Positions 23,917 to 31,924 of a DNA stretch of 39,352 nt are shown here, piece by piece. The position numbers and the translations under genes were made by a program. Under the pieces are notes generated by a model. That model saw nothing but the letters and a program-made list of their open reading frames with translations. It had not been told where the DNA came from and searched no databases. Positions within the stretch are counted from its first letter, which is position 1, and each line of letters starts with the position of its first letter. The stretch is from Solirubrobacteraceae bacterium (GTDB taxonomy: Bacteria > Actinomycetota > Thermoleophilia > Solirubrobacterales > Solirubrobacteraceae), in contig JADGPN010000006.1 in assembly GCA_017882465.1 (NCBI GenBank), positions 1 through 39,352 on the forward strand, read 5' to 3'.

Positions 23917-25440
23917 ATGACAGATACGACGCCCAGGCCGAGCGACCGCGGGCTGGCCCCCGGCTCCGAGATCACGCCCGAGCGCCCCGTGGTCGTGCTC
24001 GGGGGTGGACCCGCGGGATTGACCGCGGGATATCTGCTGGCCAAGCAGGGCAAGCCGGTGATCGTGCTCGAATCCACCGACCAGGTCGGCGGGATCGCGC
24101 GCACCGAGGTGCGCGACGGATACCGCTTTGACCTCGGTGGTCACCGCTTCTTCACCAAGGTCAAGGAGGTCGACGACCTCTGGCACGAGATCATGAAGGA
24201 GGAGTTCCTCAAGCGCCCGCGCCAATCGCGGATCTACTGGAACAAGAAGTTCCTCGAATATCCGCTGGACGGCATGGACGTGATCCGCAAGCTCGGCCCG
24301 GTCGAGCTTGCGCGCTGCGGCTTCTCGTACCTGTGGGCGGCGATCAGGCCCAAGGGGCGGGAGGAGACATTTGAGCAATGGGTCTCCAACCGCTTCGGCA
24401 AGCGCCTGTTCAACCTCTTCTTCAAGACCTACACCGAGAAGGTGTGGGGCGTCTCGACGTCGGAGCTGCGAGCCGAGTGGGCGGAGCAGCGGATCAAGGG
24501 CCTGTCGTTCTTCTCCGCCGCCAAGTCGGCCTTCTTCGGCAACCGTGGCAACAAGATCAAGTCGCTGATCTCGGAGTTCAACTATCCGCGCTATGGACCG
24601 GGCCAGATGTGGGAACAGATGACGGACGACATCCGCGCCCACGGAGGCGAGGTGCGGCTGAACGCGCCCGTGACCCGGCTGCGGATCGAGGGCGGCAAGG
24701 TGATCGAGGTGGTCGCCGGCGGCGAGACGCTGACGCCGTCGCACGTGATCTCCTCGCTGCCGCTGCGCACGACGGTGGGGATCGCCGACCCCGAGGCCCC
24801 GGTCGACGTCCGCGACGCCGCGCGCGGCCTGCGCTACCGCGACTTCCTCACCGTCGCGCTGGTGATCGAGAGCGAGGATCTGTTCCCCGACAACTGGATC
24901 TACATCCACGAGCCCGGCGTACAGGTCGGCCGGATCCAGAACTTCCGCTCCTGGAGCCCGTGGATGGTCCCGAATGACACGGACGCGTCGATCGGGATGG
25001 AGTACTTCTGCTTCGAGGGCGACGAACTCTGGAACATGGACGATGACGACCTGGTCAAGTTCGCCACCCGTGAGATCCAGCAACTCGGTCTGGCCAAGGC
25101 GGAGAAGGTCAAGTTCGGCTTCGCCGTGCGCGTGCACAAGGCGTATCCGATCTACGACGCCGAGTATCCCGACCGCATGGTCGAGATCCGCGGCTGGCTG
25201 GAGGGGATCGACAACCTGATCCAGGTCGGACGCAACGGCCTGCATCGGTACAACAACTCCGACCACTCGATGCTCACCTCGATGCGGGCGGTGGACAACA
25301 TCCTGCTCGGCACGCATCACGACATCTGGGCCGTGAACGCCGAGAGCGTGTACCACGAAGAGGACGTCGAGGACGAGCAGCCCTATCGCAACCCGCCGTC
25401 GCCGCCGGCGATGGAGCAGCCGCTCGCATCGGAGCGGTAG
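23917..25440 (+). CDS. FAD-dependent oxidoreductase (UDP-galactopyranose mutase/protoporphyrinogen oxidase type)
   Basis: A 507-residue flavoprotein. The FAD-binding fold is VVVLGGGPAGLTAGYLLAK (25-43) with the acidic ribose ligand in VIVLESTDQVGG, followed by the RFDLGGHRFFTK segment typical of amine-oxidase-like enzymes that sit in polysaccharide clusters. The C-terminal LIQVGRNGLHRYNNSDHSM fits the second FAD contact. Related enzymes rearrange or oxidise nucleotide sugars; the neighbourhood of glycosyltransferases supports a sugar role, but this is inference. Its ATG lies two bases after the stop of the glycosyltransferase gene, with AGGAAGG upstream. Confidence 0.8.
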   Translation: MTDTTPRPSDRGLAPGSEITPERPVVVLGGGPAGLTAGYLLAKQGKPVIVLESTDQVGGIARTEVRDGYRFDLGGHRFFTKVKEVDDLWHEIMKEEFLKRPRQSRIYWNKKFLEYPLDGMDVIRKLGPVELARCGFSYLWAAIRPKGREETFEQWVSNRFGKRLFNLFFKTYTEKVWGVSTSELRAEWAEQRIKGLSFFSAAKSAFFGNRGNKIKSLISEFNYPRYGPGQMWEQMTDDIRAHGGEVRLNAPVTRLRIEGGKVIEVVAGGETLTPSHVISSLPLRTTVGIADPEAPVDVRDAARGLRYRDFLTVALVIESEDLFPDNWIYIHEPGVQVGRIQNFRSWSPWMVPNDTDASIGMEYFCFEGDELWNMDDDDLVKFATREIQQLGLAKAEKVKFGFAVRVHKAYPIYDAEYPDRMVEIRGWLEGIDNLIQVGRNGLHRYNNSDHSMLTSMRAVDNILLGTHHDIWAVNAESVYHEEDVEDEQPYRNPPSPPAMEQPLASER

Positions 25441-25851
25441 GTGGCCGTGTCGCGGGTTGCGTGGGTGTCAGCGCTGGCCCTGATGCTCGCTGCTCCCTCC
25501 GCCGCCGCGGCGGCGACCGCCACGAGCCCGTTCGCTCCCGGGATCCCGGTTTCGCCGGCGCCGGCGCAAACGGCCACGACCCCGCCGGTGGTGATCTCCA
25601 CCCCGGGGAGCACGTCGTCCGGAGGTCTGAGCGGAGGCGGCGCGGTGGCGATCGGGGTGGGCGCCATCGCCGTCCTCGGCGGGATCTGCTTCTTCATCTG
25701 GCGTGACGCCCGCCGCCGGGCCCCGATCCACCATCGCGCCACCGTGGCCTCCGGCGCCGACGGCGCGCGGCCCGGGCACAAGCCAAAGCCCAAGACGCGA
25801 AAGCTCAGCCGTGCTGAGCGCCGGCGGCGAAAGCGCGGCCGGGCGCGCTAG
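25441..25851 (+). CDS. Small exported/membrane protein
   Basis: A 136-residue protein beginning at GTG directly after the preceding stop codon. It has a signal peptide (VAWVSALALMLAAPSAAAAA), a Pro/Thr/Ser-rich spacer of about 45 residues, a glycine-flanked membrane helix (VAIGVGAIAVLGGICFFIW) and a very basic cytoplasmic tail (KPKTRKLSRAERRRRKRGRAR is 21 residues of Lys/Arg-rich sequence at the end). It resembles a cell-surface anchor or a small regulator and has no enzyme motif. The last 47 bases overlap the end of the convergent cyclopropane synthase gene. Confidence 0.62.
   Translation: MAVSRVAWVSALALMLAAPSAAAAATATSPFAPGIPVSPAPAQTATTPPVVISTPGSTSSGGLSGGGAVAIGVGAIAVLGGICFFIWRDARRRAPIHHRATVASGADGARPGHKPKPKTRKLSRAERRRRKRGRAR
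25803..25819. terminator. Hairpin in overlapping gene ends
   Basis: A perfect 7-bp stem, GCTCAGC (25803-25809) with GCTGAGC (25813-25819) and a 3-base loop. It lies inside the 47-base overlap of two convergent genes and contains the TGA stop of the cyclopropane synthase gene (25805-25807). It could terminate transcription from either side. Confidence 0.5.
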
Positions 25852-27052
25852 CGGAGATCCCGCGCCGCTCGCCGAAGCCGGGCTTGGCAAGCAGATGCTG
25901 GGCGACCTCGATGCGCCGCTCGGCAAATCCGCCCTGGCTGTAGCACAGGTAGAAGCCCCAGAGGCGGCGGAAGCGCTCGTCATATCCGAGCTCCTCGAGC
26001 CGCTCGGTCGCGGCCGCGAACCGCACTCGCCAGGCCGCGAGCGTGCGGACGTAGTGCATCGTCATGTCCTCGACATCGAGCGGCCGCATGTCGGTCTCTC
26101 GAGCGACGCAGCGATCGATCACCTCGAGCGAGGGCAGGCAGCCGCCGGGGAAGATCAGCGTGTTGGTGAAGCTTCGCCCGCCCTTCTCGACCTCGTAGGC
26201 GCGATCGTCGATCGTGATCGCCTGCAGCAGCATCGCTCCGTGCGGCGCGAGCAGCTCCGAGCAGCGCCGGAAGTAGGTGTCGAAGAACTGCCAGCCGACG
26301 GCTTCGATCATCTCGATCGAGACGAGCTTGTCGTAGGTGCCGCCCAGCTCGCGGTAATCCTGGAGCAGTACCGTGACCCGGTTCTCGAGCCGCGCAGCGC
26401 GAACGCGCCCGGTGGCCAGGGCGTGCTGCTCACGGGAGATCGTCGTGGTCGTCACGCGGCAGCCGTAGGTGCGCGCGGCGTGAACCGCCAGTCCGCCCCA
26501 GCCGCTGCCGAGCTCGAGCAGATGGTCGTCGGGACGCAGCTCGAGCCTCCGGCACACGCGCTCGAGCTTGGCCACCGAGGCGTCGTACAGGGTCGAGTCC
26601 GGGGACTCGAACAGCCCGGCCGAGTAACTCATGGTGTCGTCGAGGAAGAGCGCGAACAGGTCGTTTCCGAGGTCGTAGTGAGCCGCGATCTGCCGGCGGC
26701 TGCGACCGATGGTCGGGGCGTGCACGCGGCGCGCGGTGCGCTGGACCGGGCTCCGGACGGGAGCGACCCACGCCCGCAGGCGATCGAGCCCATGGACGTT
26801 GCGGGCGGCGATCCGCGTCAGGACGACGAGATCGTCGCAGTCCCACCAGCCGTCACGATAGGAGGCCGCGAGCCCGAAGCTGCCGCGCAGGAAGGCCCTC
26901 CAGGCGCGCGGGTCCCGGATCGTCACCGTGGCCACGAGCGACGACGGCGTCCCGAGCACGACCTCGTTGCCCTCCTCGATGATGCGCAGTTCGCCGCCGT
27001 GGATCCTGCGCAGCGTCGCGATCACGATCGACCGTGCCAAGCGGGGACTCAC
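25805..27052 (-). CDS. Cyclopropane-fatty-acid-phospholipid synthase family methyltransferase
   Basis: A 415-residue S-adenosylmethionine-dependent lipid methyltransferase. An N-terminal lipid-binding region of about 130 residues precedes the SAM motif LLELGSGWGGLAVHAA, then TTTTISREQHALA, and QDYRELGGTYDKLVSIEMIEAVG with the acidic motif of the family. The C-terminus carries FTNTLIFPGGCLPSLE and YHRTL-like YVRTLAAWR. It adds a methylene or methyl group to unsaturated acyl chains of phospholipids. The GTG start overlaps the DUF1365 stop. With its two upstream partners it forms a cluster seen in many bacteria and linked to modified (for example methylated or furan) fatty acids; the product here is unknown. 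Confidence 0.9.
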   Translation of the reverse strand: MSPRLARSIVIATLRRIHGGELRIIEEGNEVVLGTPSSLVATVTIRDPRAWRAFLRGSFGLAASYRDGWWDCDDLVVLTRIAARNVHGLDRLRAWVAPVRSPVQRTARRVHAPTIGRSRRQIAAHYDLGNDLFALFLDDTMSYSAGLFESPDSTLYDASVAKLERVCRRLELRPDDHLLELGSGWGGLAVHAARTYGCRVTTTTISREQHALATGRVRAARLENRVTVLLQDYRELGGTYDKLVSIEMIEAVGWQFFDTYFRRCSELLAPHGAMLLQAITIDDRAYEVEKGGRSFTNTLIFPGGCLPSLEVIDRCVARETDMRPLDVEDMTMHYVRTLAAWRVRFAAATERLEELGYDERFRRLWGFYLCYSQGGFAERRIEVAQHLLAKPGFGERRGISASAPGRAFAAGAQHG

Positions 27053-27786
27053 CGTGCCGCCGCCTTCGGGTGGGGATGGGGACGGATGCCCTTGAGCCTC
27101 AGCCGCAGTGCCTCGGCGTAGATCGCGCCGCTCACCTTCATCGTCATCGGGGGGTGGCGGAGCAACAGCGCGGTGAGCGCCCGGCGGCTGATCGGCCGCC
27201 GCCGCAGCGCCAGCGTGGCGTCGAACACGCGCTCGCCGGAGCGATCCGCGCCGATCGAGACCTGCAGGCGGTCGAGCGGCTCGCCGATCCGCCAGTCGTA
27301 CTGCATATCCATGCCCCAGAACGGCGACACGTGCAGTTCCTTGCCATGACGGCTGTCGAGCGCTCTGGATACATATGCGTGTCGCTCACCCCACGGCGTG
27401 TTGGTCACCTCAGCGACCACGAAGCCGACGTCCTCACCGGCCGCGTCGAAACAGTAGTAGAAGCTGACGGGGTTGAAGCAGTGCCCGAAGTAGCGCAGGT
27501 TGGTCAGGACTCGCACCGGCCCTTGCGGCCTCTCACCGGTCCGCCCCGCGACCAGCCGGCGCACCGACTCGTCGAGAGGAGTGGCCGGATCGCCGAGATA
27601 GTCGGCGCGGCGGAAGCGAGCGGGCGCCGGCCTGCGCGCCGACCACAGGGGATGGCCGTCGAACAGCTCGGGAAGCTCGCCCAGGTCGACGTACATCATG
27701 AACACCCGGTACCGGAACGAATGCTCGTGCGGGGTGTGCCGGCGGTGCCAGACCGCCCCCTCGTAGATGCAGCTCGCCCCGCTCAC
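27049..27786 (-). CDS. DUF1365 family protein
   Basis: A 245-residue protein starting at GTG (VSGASCIYEGAVWHRR). Family hallmarks are HRRHTPHEHSFRYRVFMMYVD near the start, LTNLRYFGHCFNPVSFYYCFD in the middle and the later VSPFWGMDMQYDW. No catalytic function is proven for DUF1365; it almost always accompanies a FAD amine oxidase and a cyclopropane synthase homologue, as here, which suggests a joint role in modifying lipid acyl chains. Both ends overlap neighbours by GTGA, so the three genes are translationally coupled. Confidence 0.88.
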   Translation of the reverse strand: MSGASCIYEGAVWHRRHTPHEHSFRYRVFMMYVDLGELPELFDGHPLWSARRPAPARFRRADYLGDPATPLDESVRRLVAGRTGERPQGPVRVLTNLRYFGHCFNPVSFYYCFDAAGEDVGFVVAEVTNTPWGERHAYVSRALDSRHGKELHVSPFWGMDMQYDWRIGEPLDRLQVSIGADRSGERVFDATLALRRRPISRRALTALLLRHPPMTMKVSGAIYAEALRLRLKGIRPHPHPKAAAR

Positions 27787-29018
27787 AGCCTTCCTCCCAA
27801 CGGGTCGCAGGCCCTCATCGCGCTGAGCACTCCATCCTCGTGAAAGCCCCAACCCCAGTAGGCGCCACAGTAATGGATCCTGTCCGCGCCATCGATCTCG
27901 GCGCGCCTGGCCTGCGCCGCGACCCCCGCCCTGGTGTAGACGGGATGCTCGTAGGTCCAGCAACCAAGGACCGCGTCAGGATCGATCCGCTCGGTGAGGT
28001 TCAGCGTCACGCACAGCTCACGATCGGCCACCAGCGACTGCAGCCGGTTCATGTGGTAGGTGACCTTGCCGGCGCCGTCGCCCGCCCCGAGGTGGTAGTT
28101 CCAGCTCGCCCAGGCCGCGCGGCGGCGGGGCAACAGCGATGCATCCGTATGGAGCACGACGTCGTTGCGCTGGTAGGGGATCGAGCCGAGCACGTCGTGC
28201 TCGCGATCGGAGGCGTCGGTGAGCAGGCGAAGAGCCTGGTCGGAGTGCGTCGCGACGACCACGCGGTCGTAGCGCTCAGGCTCGCCATGTCGCGGAGCCA
28301 CCAGGATGTGGTCAGCCCGCCGGCTGATCGAGGCCACCGGGGTCGAGACCCGGATGCGCGCGCGAAACGGCCGCATCAGAGCTTCGACATATCGATGTGA
28401 GCCACCGGCCACCGTCCGCCACTTGGGCCGGTCGCGCAAGCTGAGCATGCCGTGGTTGGCGAAGAATTGGATCAGGAACCGGGCCGGGAAGGACCACATC
28501 TGATCGGGGTCGGACGACCACACGGCGGCCGCCTGGGGAACGATCAGCCTGTCGACGAAGGGCGCCGAATAGCGGCCCTGCTCGAGGTACTCCCGCAGGG
28601 ACGGACCGTCGGCGTCGCCCGCCAGCAGCTCCCGCGCCTCCTGCTGAAAGCGCCGCACCTCGGCGAGCATGCGCAGGAAACGGGGTGAGACGAGATGGCG
28701 GCGATTCGCGAACAGGCCGTTGAGCGAGGTCGAGCTGTACTCGAACTCGCCGTCGGAGACGCTGAAGCTCATGTCACTTGGCTGCGTCGCGACTCCGAGC
28801 TTGGACAGCAGCCGCTCGAAGTTGGGGTAGTTCCGGTCGTTCAGGACGATGAAGCCCGTGTCGACGTCAAAGCTGCGGGTCTCGGTCTGAACGGGGACGG
28901 TGTGGGTGTGCCCGCCGATCCAATCCGCCGCCTCGAACACCGAGATCTCGTGCTCTCGGTGCAGCAGATGGGCGGCGACCAGGCCGGATACGCCGGCGCC
29001 GACGATTGCGATCTTCAT
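27783..29018 (-). CDS. FAD-dependent amine oxidase-type oxidoreductase
   Basis: A 411-residue flavoprotein with FAD-binding fold KIAIVGAGVSGLVAAHLL (2-19), ribose ligand VFEAADWIGGHTHT (28-41) and the C-terminal RIHYCGAYWGWGFHEDG that contacts FAD. Similar proteins precede DUF1365 and cyclopropane synthase genes and are thought to oxidise or dehydrogenate acyl chains before or after methylation. It heads the operon; the sequence upstream holds an ECF-like promoter candidate. No ribosome binding site is evident near the ATG. Confidence 0.88.
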   Translation of the reverse strand: MKIAIVGAGVSGLVAAHLLHREHEISVFEAADWIGGHTHTVPVQTETRSFDVDTGFIVLNDRNYPNFERLLSKLGVATQPSDMSFSVSDGEFEYSSTSLNGLFANRRHLVSPRFLRMLAEVRRFQQEARELLAGDADGPSLREYLEQGRYSAPFVDRLIVPQAAAVWSSDPDQMWSFPARFLIQFFANHGMLSLRDRPKWRTVAGGSHRYVEALMRPFRARIRVSTPVASISRRADHILVAPRHGEPERYDRVVVATHSDQALRLLTDASDREHDVLGSIPYQRNDVVLHTDASLLPRRRAAWASWNYHLGAGDGAGKVTYHMNRLQSLVADRELCVTLNLTERIDPDAVLGCWTYEHPVYTRAGVAAQARRAEIDGADRIHYCGAYWGWGFHEDGVLSAMRACDPLGGRL

Positions 29019-29075
29019 GGGGCGGTCTCGCTCATGTCTCGAAGTGATCGGGCGCGCCGTTGGGCGGGCTCAGGG

Positions 29076-29106
29076 ATTTATACGCAAGCGCACCGCGGAG
29101 GGTTCA
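29076..29106 (-). promoter_or_regulatory. ECF-like promoter candidate for lipid operon
   Basis: On the minus strand TGAACC (29101-29106) is followed after exactly 18 bases by TATAAAT (29076-29082), about 58 bases before the amine oxidase ATG. The -35 and the 18-base spacer resemble promoters used by RpoE-type ECF sigma factors, and a sigma-factor gene lies immediately upstream. The match is by eye. Confidence 0.42.
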
Positions 29107-29171
29107 CCAAGACGAGCGGCACCGGAGGCCACTCGAATGACGGCGAATGAGCGAATCGGGGCACGAGCTCG

Positions 29172-29768
29172 TCACAGCTCGCGGTCCGCGGTGCGGTCGG
29201 CGGCCGTGCGGTCGCGAGTGGAGCCCCGCCGGCGGTCCATGCTGGCGCGGCCATCGGCCGCGCGGATGCTGCCCTTGGCGCGCAACAGCTGGCGCTCCAC
29301 GGTCCGCCGGGTCAGTCCATCACGGGCAGCCATCTCGGCGTAGCTGAAGCCCATCGCGTGCAGCCACAGCAGGCGCTGCTGACGCTCGGGCAGGTCCCGG
29401 ATCCGCGCCAGCCGCTCTCGCTGCTCGAACAGGTCCTCGGGCCCAGGCGAACGCGACCGAAGGGCCGAGTCGTCGGTTCCCTCGAGCGCAGCGTCCAGCG
29501 ACAGCTCGCGGTTCTCACGGCGGGTCAGCTTGAACGCCTCGCGGACCGCCGTCCTGGCCAGCCAGGACAGCGCCGCCTCGCGGCGGACGCGGTCCGCGTG
29601 GTGCACGAGCCGGATCCAGGCGAACGAGCACGCATCCTCGATCACCGGTTCTGGGGCGCGCACGTCCATCCGGACGATCTGCTCGAGCCGGCGCGACAGC
29701 GCGGCGTACAGGGCTCCGACGTCGCCGACGGTGTCGGAGCTGGCTGGGGTCGATGCGACGCGTTCCAT
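29172..29768 (-). CDS. Sigma-70 family (ECF-like) RNA polymerase sigma factor
   Basis: A 198-residue two-domain sigma factor. The N-terminal part (about 20-85) corresponds to region 2, with EDACSFAWIRLVHHADRVRR and ALSWLARTAVREAFKL. A linker leads to region 4 (about 120-172): RIRDLPERQQRLLWLHAMGF, SYAEMAARDGLTRRTVERQL, a helix-turn-helix for -35 binding. The C-terminus is a short Arg/Asp-rich tail. No anti-sigma gene is adjacent. Its stop is 153 bases before the lipid operon start and its start is 108 bases from the type IV secretion operon, so either could be its regulon. The ATG is preceded by TAGTCT 12 bases upstream. Confidence 0.82.
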   Translation of the reverse strand: MERVASTPASSDTVGDVGALYAALSRRLEQIVRMDVRAPEPVIEDACSFAWIRLVHHADRVRREAALSWLARTAVREAFKLTRRENRELSLDAALEGTDDSALRSRSPGPEDLFEQRERLARIRDLPERQQRLLWLHAMGFSYAEMAARDGLTRRTVERQLLRAKGSIRAADGRASMDRRRGSTRDRTAADRTADREL

Positions 29769-29777
29769 TTACTCTAA

Positions 29778-29805
29778 TTGAGACTAAGTTGATGCGATTT
29801 AATCT
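29778..29805 (+). promoter_or_regulatory. Promoter candidate for type IV secretion operon
   Basis: TTGAGA (29778-29783), 16 bases, TAATCT (29800-29805), in a 108-base AT-rich gap that contrasts with the GC-rich surroundings. A start near 29812 would give a leader of about 65 bases ending in AGGAGG, a strong ribosome binding site six bases before the ATG at 29877. Confidence 0.48.
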
Positions 29806-29810
29806 AGCAA
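29781..29810 (-). promoter_or_regulatory. Promoter candidate for sigma factor gene
   Basis: On the minus strand TTGCTA (29805-29810), 18 bases, TAGTCT (29781-29786), ending 12 bases before the sigma ATG. It overlaps the opposing promoter face to face, so the two cannot easily be occupied at once. Confidence 0.42.
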
Positions 29811-29830
29811 AGACCAAAGGAGCTTGCTAG
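29804..29830. promoter_or_regulatory. Inverted repeat, possible operator
   Basis: CTAGCAA (29804-29810) and TTGCTAG (29824-29830) form perfect 7-bp arms around 13 bases. The left arm covers the -10 of the secretion operon promoter and the -35 of the sigma gene promoter. It could be a repressor site for both, or a stem in the leader of the secretion transcript. Confidence 0.42.
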
Positions 29831-29876
29831 GTTGATTATTGCTCACCTCGATTCACCGTCATGTCAGGAGGTCTCA

Positions 29877-30197
29877 ATGGATCTATCGCTGGTATCCGTC
29901 GTTTCCCCGGCCGCCGCCGGCCAGACCGTCACCGCTCACCCGAGCCTCACCTCCCTGCCCGGGAGCAACGTGCTCCAGCAGCTCGTCAACGGCGCCGAGG
30001 CATGGGCGCTGGCGATCACCCTGCTCGGCGCGTTCGTGGGCGCTGGGCTGTGGGCCGTCGCTTCGCACTCGCACAACCACCACTACGCGGCGCGCGGGCG
30101 GATGGCGGCGCTGATCTCCGGGGCGGCAGCCCTGGTGGTGGGCGCCGCGCCCGGACTGGTGAACTTCTTCGAGCGCCTCGGCACGACTGCGCGGTAG
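29877..30197 (+). CDS. DUF6112-like small membrane protein, VirB2 pilin-like
   Basis: A 106-residue protein with two hydrophobic helices (about 43-63 and 75-98) separated by SHSHNHHYAARGRM. This layout, with a Gly/Asn/His loop and a second helix ending PGLVNFFERLG, is that of DUF6112 proteins, the small VirB2/TrbC-like first gene of actinobacterial type IV secretion loci. It probably forms the membrane-spanning subunit of the channel or a pilus-like structure. The ATG at 29877 is set by AGGAGG just upstream; in-frame codons farther up lie in AT-rich intergenic sequence. The next gene starts two bases after the stop. Confidence 0.68.
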   Translation: MDLSLVSVVSPAAAGQTVTAHPSLTSLPGSNVLQQLVNGAEAWALAITLLGAFVGAGLWAVASHSHNHHYAARGRMAALISGAAALVVGAAPGLVNFFERLGTTAR

Positions 30198-30199
30198 TC

Positions 30200-31924
30200 G
30201 TGGGCGCTCTCCGAGGACAGCTCCAACCCCGATCGCGACGGCCGGCGCGCGCGGGACGCCCACGGCGCCGGCGGGCGGGCGCGGCAGCCATCGCGGTGGT
30301 TGCGTCGATCCTGGTGGTGGCCTGCGCGCCACCAGCCGCGCGGGCCAAGCTCGATCCGCTCGGGGCCGCGTGCGGAGCCGCCAAGCTCTTCAGCGGCATC
30401 GCCGGCAAGGCCTGCGGGGCGCTCCGCTCGCCCGGCAAGATCCTGAGTGCCGGCAAGAAGCTGGCGACGGGTCACGTCGGGAGCGCAGCGAAGACGCTGC
30501 TGGGCGGAGGGGGCTCCAGCGTGGGCACCGCTGTGGGGCTCGCAGCGCTCGGTGCCTGGGTGCTCGGTGGCGCCCGATTCGCGCTCGCTGAGACGGCAAA
30601 GGTGCTCGGGCAGACGACGAGCCCCCAGTTGGAGAGCACCTGGTTCTCCGCCGCCTACTGGCGAATGGCGGGGATCGCTGCGCTGCTCACGATGCCATTC
30701 CTGTTCGCGGCGGTGGTTCAGGCGGTCGCGCATTCCGACCCGGCGCTGCTGGCCCGAGCGGCTTTAGGTTACCTGCCGCTGGCCCTGGTCGCAGTGGGGA
30801 TCGCGGCCCCGCTGACGATGCTGCTGCTGGCGGCGTCCGATCAGCTCTCCGCGGTGGTCTCCAGCGCGGCGGGTGGAGACGGGACCCGGTTCCTGGCCAA
30901 GGCGGGCGGGATCGTCGGGGTTCTCGCGGTGTTCCGCGGATCGCCGTTCCTGGCCTTCCTCGTGGGCCTGCTCGCGGCGGCGGGCGCGTTGGTGCTGTGG
31001 CTGGAGCTGCTGATGCGCGAGGCCGCCGTCTACGTGGTCGTGCTGATGCTCCCACTCGCCTTTGCGGCGATGGTGTGGCCCTCGCGGCGGGTGTGGGCGA
31101 TCCGAGCGATCGAGCTCCTGCTCGCGCTGGTACTGGCCAAGTTCGCGATCGTCGCGGTGCTGTCGCTCGGCGGCGCCGCCCTTGGTCACCGGGGCGGGAG
31201 CGGGATCGCCGGAGCCCTGGGCGGCGCCGTCCTCGTGATGATGGGCGCGTTCGCGCCGTGGGCCCTGTTGCGGTTGCTACCGGTGACCGAGCTGGCCAGC
31301 CGAGCGGCGGGACCGCTGCGCGGCGAGGCTCGCGCGTCCCTGCTCGCGGGAGAGGAAGCGGCCACGGCCTGGGCGACCCACGCGACCGGTTGGGCCGGTG
31401 GCGTGACCTCTTCCATGCGCCGCCAGGCCGGGGAGGTCGAGGTGTGGTCGCCGGAGAATGGGCCGCTGTCACCGGCGGCTCTGCCTGCTGGCGACAGCGA
31501 CAGCGCCGGTGAGGGCGCCGGCGCCGGGTCGCCGCCGGGTGGCGCACTCGACGTTCACGGGGCAAACGCCGCGCCGGCGGCGCCGGGAGCCGAGGCTGCT
31601 CCGGGAGAGGAGGCCACGCCGGGGGCGGAAGCTGGGTCGGGGACCGAGGCCGCGATGGCCGAGCCGGCGGCTGCGCGGAGCCCACGCTCCGGTGGTCCGA
31701 GCCAGGTCCTCCCGGAGGCCTCCGTGGGCGCGCCGGCCGAGGCGCCCGCCGCGGCCGAGCCGCCGGCCGGCGACGATCCCCCGTGGCCGCCCAAGCTGCA
31801 CGACCGCCCCCTGATCCTCGGTCTGAGCGCCTGGCCCCCACCCCCCGTGTGGGAGGGCGACGAGGCGACGGCTGGTGCCGAGGGCGCGCCCGATCCGAAC
31901 CCGCACGAGGATGGCCCGGAGTGA
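30200..31924 (+). CDS. VirB6/TrbL-like polytopic membrane protein of type IV secretion
   Basis: A 574-residue protein from a GTG two bases after the preceding stop. An Arg-rich N-terminus (PRRRRAG) precedes a signal-like helix (27-48, ending PPAARA). Membrane helices follow at about 108-128, 155-178, 187-212, 234-262, 275-293 and 303-325, with another near 338-362, the arrangement of TrbL/VirB6 channel proteins. Residues from about 395 on are a low-complexity Ala/Pro/Glu/Gly tail, probably exposed. VirB6 proteins form the inner-membrane pore with VirB3 and VirB4. Its stop overlaps the next GTG start (GTGA). Confidence 0.72.
   Translation: MGALRGQLQPRSRRPARAGRPRRRRAGAAAIAVVASILVVACAPPAARAKLDPLGAACGAAKLFSGIAGKACGALRSPGKILSAGKKLATGHVGSAAKTLLGGGGSSVGTAVGLAALGAWVLGGARFALAETAKVLGQTTSPQLESTWFSAAYWRMAGIAALLTMPFLFAAVVQAVAHSDPALLARAALGYLPLALVAVGIAAPLTMLLLAASDQLSAVVSSAAGGDGTRFLAKAGGIVGVLAVFRGSPFLAFLVGLLAAAGALVLWLELLMREAAVYVVVLMLPLAFAAMVWPSRRVWAIRAIELLLALVLAKFAIVAVLSLGGAALGHRGGSGIAGALGGAVLVMMGAFAPWALLRLLPVTELASRAAGPLRGEARASLLAGEEAATAWATHATGWAGGVTSSMRRQAGEVEVWSPENGPLSPAALPAGDSDSAGEGAGAGSPPGGALDVHGANAAPAAPGAEAAPGEEATPGAEAGSGTEAAMAEPAAARSPRSGGPSQVLPEASVGAPAEAPAAAEPPAGDDPPWPPKLHDRPLILGLSAWPPPPVWEGDEATAGAEGAPDPNPHEDGPE

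Noticed and set aside
25703-27121. 472-codon plus-strand frame opposite cyclopropane synthase
   Set aside because: The minus strand carries the SAM motif and family signatures; this is its mirror.
29147-29347. Plus-strand short frame over the end of the sigma gene
   Set aside because: Antisense to sigma region 4 and its tail; Arg/Ser-rich without motif.
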